Positions 56,455-57,375 of a stretch of DNA of 57,375 bases are shown here, piece by piece (position 1 is the stretch's first letter; each line of letters opens with the position of its first letter). The notes under the pieces were generated by a model. That model did no database searches. It had not been told where the DNA came from and worked only from the letters and a program-made list of their open reading frames with translations. Source of the DNA: Acidobacteriota bacterium (lineage in GTDB: Bacteria > Acidobacteriota > Vicinamibacteria > Vicinamibacterales > SCN-69-37); the NCBI GenBank assembly GCA_009694745.1, contig SHUF01000012.1, positions 1-57,375 of the forward strand, given 5' to 3'. Position numbers and translations under genes: made by a program.

Positions 56455-57375
56455 AGCGGGCCGCCCTCCTCTATCTCGGCATCACGTGTGCCCTGACCTG
56501 GCCGCTGGCCACGGTCATGCACAAAGAAATTGCCGCCGACATGGGCGACCCGGTGTTTGTGTCGTGGGTCCTGCTCTGGACCAGCGGACAGGTGCTCGCC
56601 TTTCTCTCGGGCGACCTCAGCGCGTTATCGCGCTACTGGCAGGGCAACATCTTCTATCCCGAGCCTCTCACGCTAGCGTACTCGGAGCACTTCACCGCAC
56701 AGATGCTGCAGGCCTTGCCGGTGCTCGCCACGACCGACAACGTCGTGTTGTCGTACAACCTGCTCTTTCTCTCGACGTTTGTGTTATCGGGCCTCGGCGT
56801 CTTCCTGCTGGTGCGCGACATCACGGGCCGGCCGATCGCGGCATTCGTCGCGGGGCTCGCGTTTGCGTTTGCGCCGTACCGCATCGATCAACTGTCACAC
56901 TTGCAAGTGCTTTCGTCGCAGTGGATGCCGTTTGCCTTGTGCGGATTCCGGCGATATTTCGAAACCGGCCGCCGGCGCGCACTCGTAGGCGGGTCGGCGG
57001 CACTGATTGCGCAAAACCTGTCGTGCGGCTACTACGTGATGTTCTTCTCACCGTTTGTCGCGGCGTACGTGTTGTATGAACTGGCAGCACGCAAACGACT
57101 GCGCGACTGGGCTACGTGGCGCGCACTTGGTTTGGCCGGCATTGTGGTGGCGCTCGTCACGTTGCCGTTCCTGACGCCCTACCTCGAAGTTCGGAACAGC
57201 GGAGTGGGCGTCCGGTCTCTCGGCGAGATGACGTCGTTTTCGGCTGACGTCCATGGGTTTGCCACCGCATCAGAGCGGCTGAAATTGTGGGGCACGCGTC
57301 TGGTTGCGTTTCCCAAACCCGAAGGTCAGGGGTTTCCTGGTTTTGCCATCTTGACGCTGGCGCTCGTTGGCATCG
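56451..57375 (+). CDS. Large polytopic membrane protein, GT-C glycosyltransferase-like (cut by window edge)
   Basis: A GTG at 56451 overlapping the previous TGA opens a frame that stays open for 308 codons to the window edge. It starts ALLYLGITCALTWPLATVMH and has a luminal-type loop with DMGDPVFVSWVLLW. Multiple hydrophobic helices follow (LLFLSTFVLSGLGVFLLV; AAFVAGLAFAFAPYRI; LAGIVVALVTLPFLTPYL). GDPVF near the first loop fits the Asp position of GT-C transferases. The upstream GT2 could provide its lipid-linked donor. Classification is tentative because the C-terminal half is missing. Confidence 0.75.
   Translation, partial: MKRAALLYLGITCALTWPLATVMHKEIAADMGDPVFVSWVLLWTSGQVLAFLSGDLSALSRYWQGNIFYPEPLTLAYSEHFTAQMLQALPVLATTDNVVLSYNLLFLSTFVLSGLGVFLLVRDITGRPIAAFVAGLAFAFAPYRIDQLSHLQVLSSQWMPFALCGFRRYFETGRRRALVGGSAALIAQNLSCGYYVMFFSPFVAAYVLYELAARKRLRDWATWRALGLAGIVVALVTLPFLTPYLEVRNSGVGVRSLGEMTSFSADVHGFATASERLKLWGTRLVAFPKPEGQGFPGFAILTLALVGI

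Overview
The window is a gene-dense, GC-rich bacterial chromosome segment, most likely from an Acidobacteriota member of the Vicinamibacteria type. That assignment is an inference from gene content: PadR-linked acidobacterial duplicated-type (ADOP) permeases, a large Asp-box/VPS10-like exported protein, secreted amidohydrolase and peptidases, a glycosyltransferase-methyltransferase fusion, and a CsgG-like gene. No rRNA, tRNA, CRISPR array or phage module was seen. About 45 protein-coding loci are supported, and roughly nine of them are broken or truncated.

Layout. 1-1.3 kb: IS630 transposase tail and a Fic AMP-transferase behind an AT-rich promoter. 1.4-6.2 kb: a SahR-like ArsR/methyltransferase regulator translationally coupled to cobalamin-dependent metH (minus strand), with a perfect palindromic operator at its start. 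6.2-11.5 kb (plus): two hydrolases, a frameshifted ABC ATPase, its permease and the debranching enzyme glgX. 11.6-16.9 kb (minus): an arabinose-type sugar operon (xylose-isomerase-fold isomerase, araB, araD, HAD phosphatase), an aldo/keto reductase remnant and an esterase. 16.9-28.4 kb: Asp-box protein, pepF, DUF349 protein, amidohydrolase, MFS transporter. 28.4-39.8 kb: a decay-rich stretch with a TAG-interrupted beta-lactamase-fold gene, a TAG-interrupted ADOP permease with its PadR regulator, a class C beta-lactamase-like gene, a twice-frameshifted glycosyltransferase, a phosphodiester glycosidase, an LD-carboxypeptidase and two head-to-head truncated genes. 39.8-50 kb: TlpA-like lipoprotein, then a minus-strand chain (D-cysteine desulfhydrase-like, beta-CASP metallo-beta-lactamase, M49 peptidase, M28 peptidase) with overlapping start and stop codons, divergent from a metF-like gene; nitroreductase and aminotransferase follow. 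50-57.4 kb: CsgG/SH3-like gene with two internal TAGs, SDR, DoxX, class V and class I/II aminotransferases, GT2-methyltransferase fusion and a partial membrane protein.

The most unusual signal is a set of at least six families of dispersed palindromic or repetitive elements. Several lie inside reading frames without breaking them (metH, esterase, M28 peptidase, glgX, DUF349 protein, padR), and others supply or abut stop codons. The metH copy is a 64-bp hairpin with 26-nt arms whose only mismatch on the plus strand becomes a G-U pair in metH mRNA. A second signal is that all four internal nonsense codons in otherwise intact frames are TAG, although TAG also ends many normal genes here. A third is a recurrent TANNNT box 5-8 nt before start codons, suggesting leaderless transcription.
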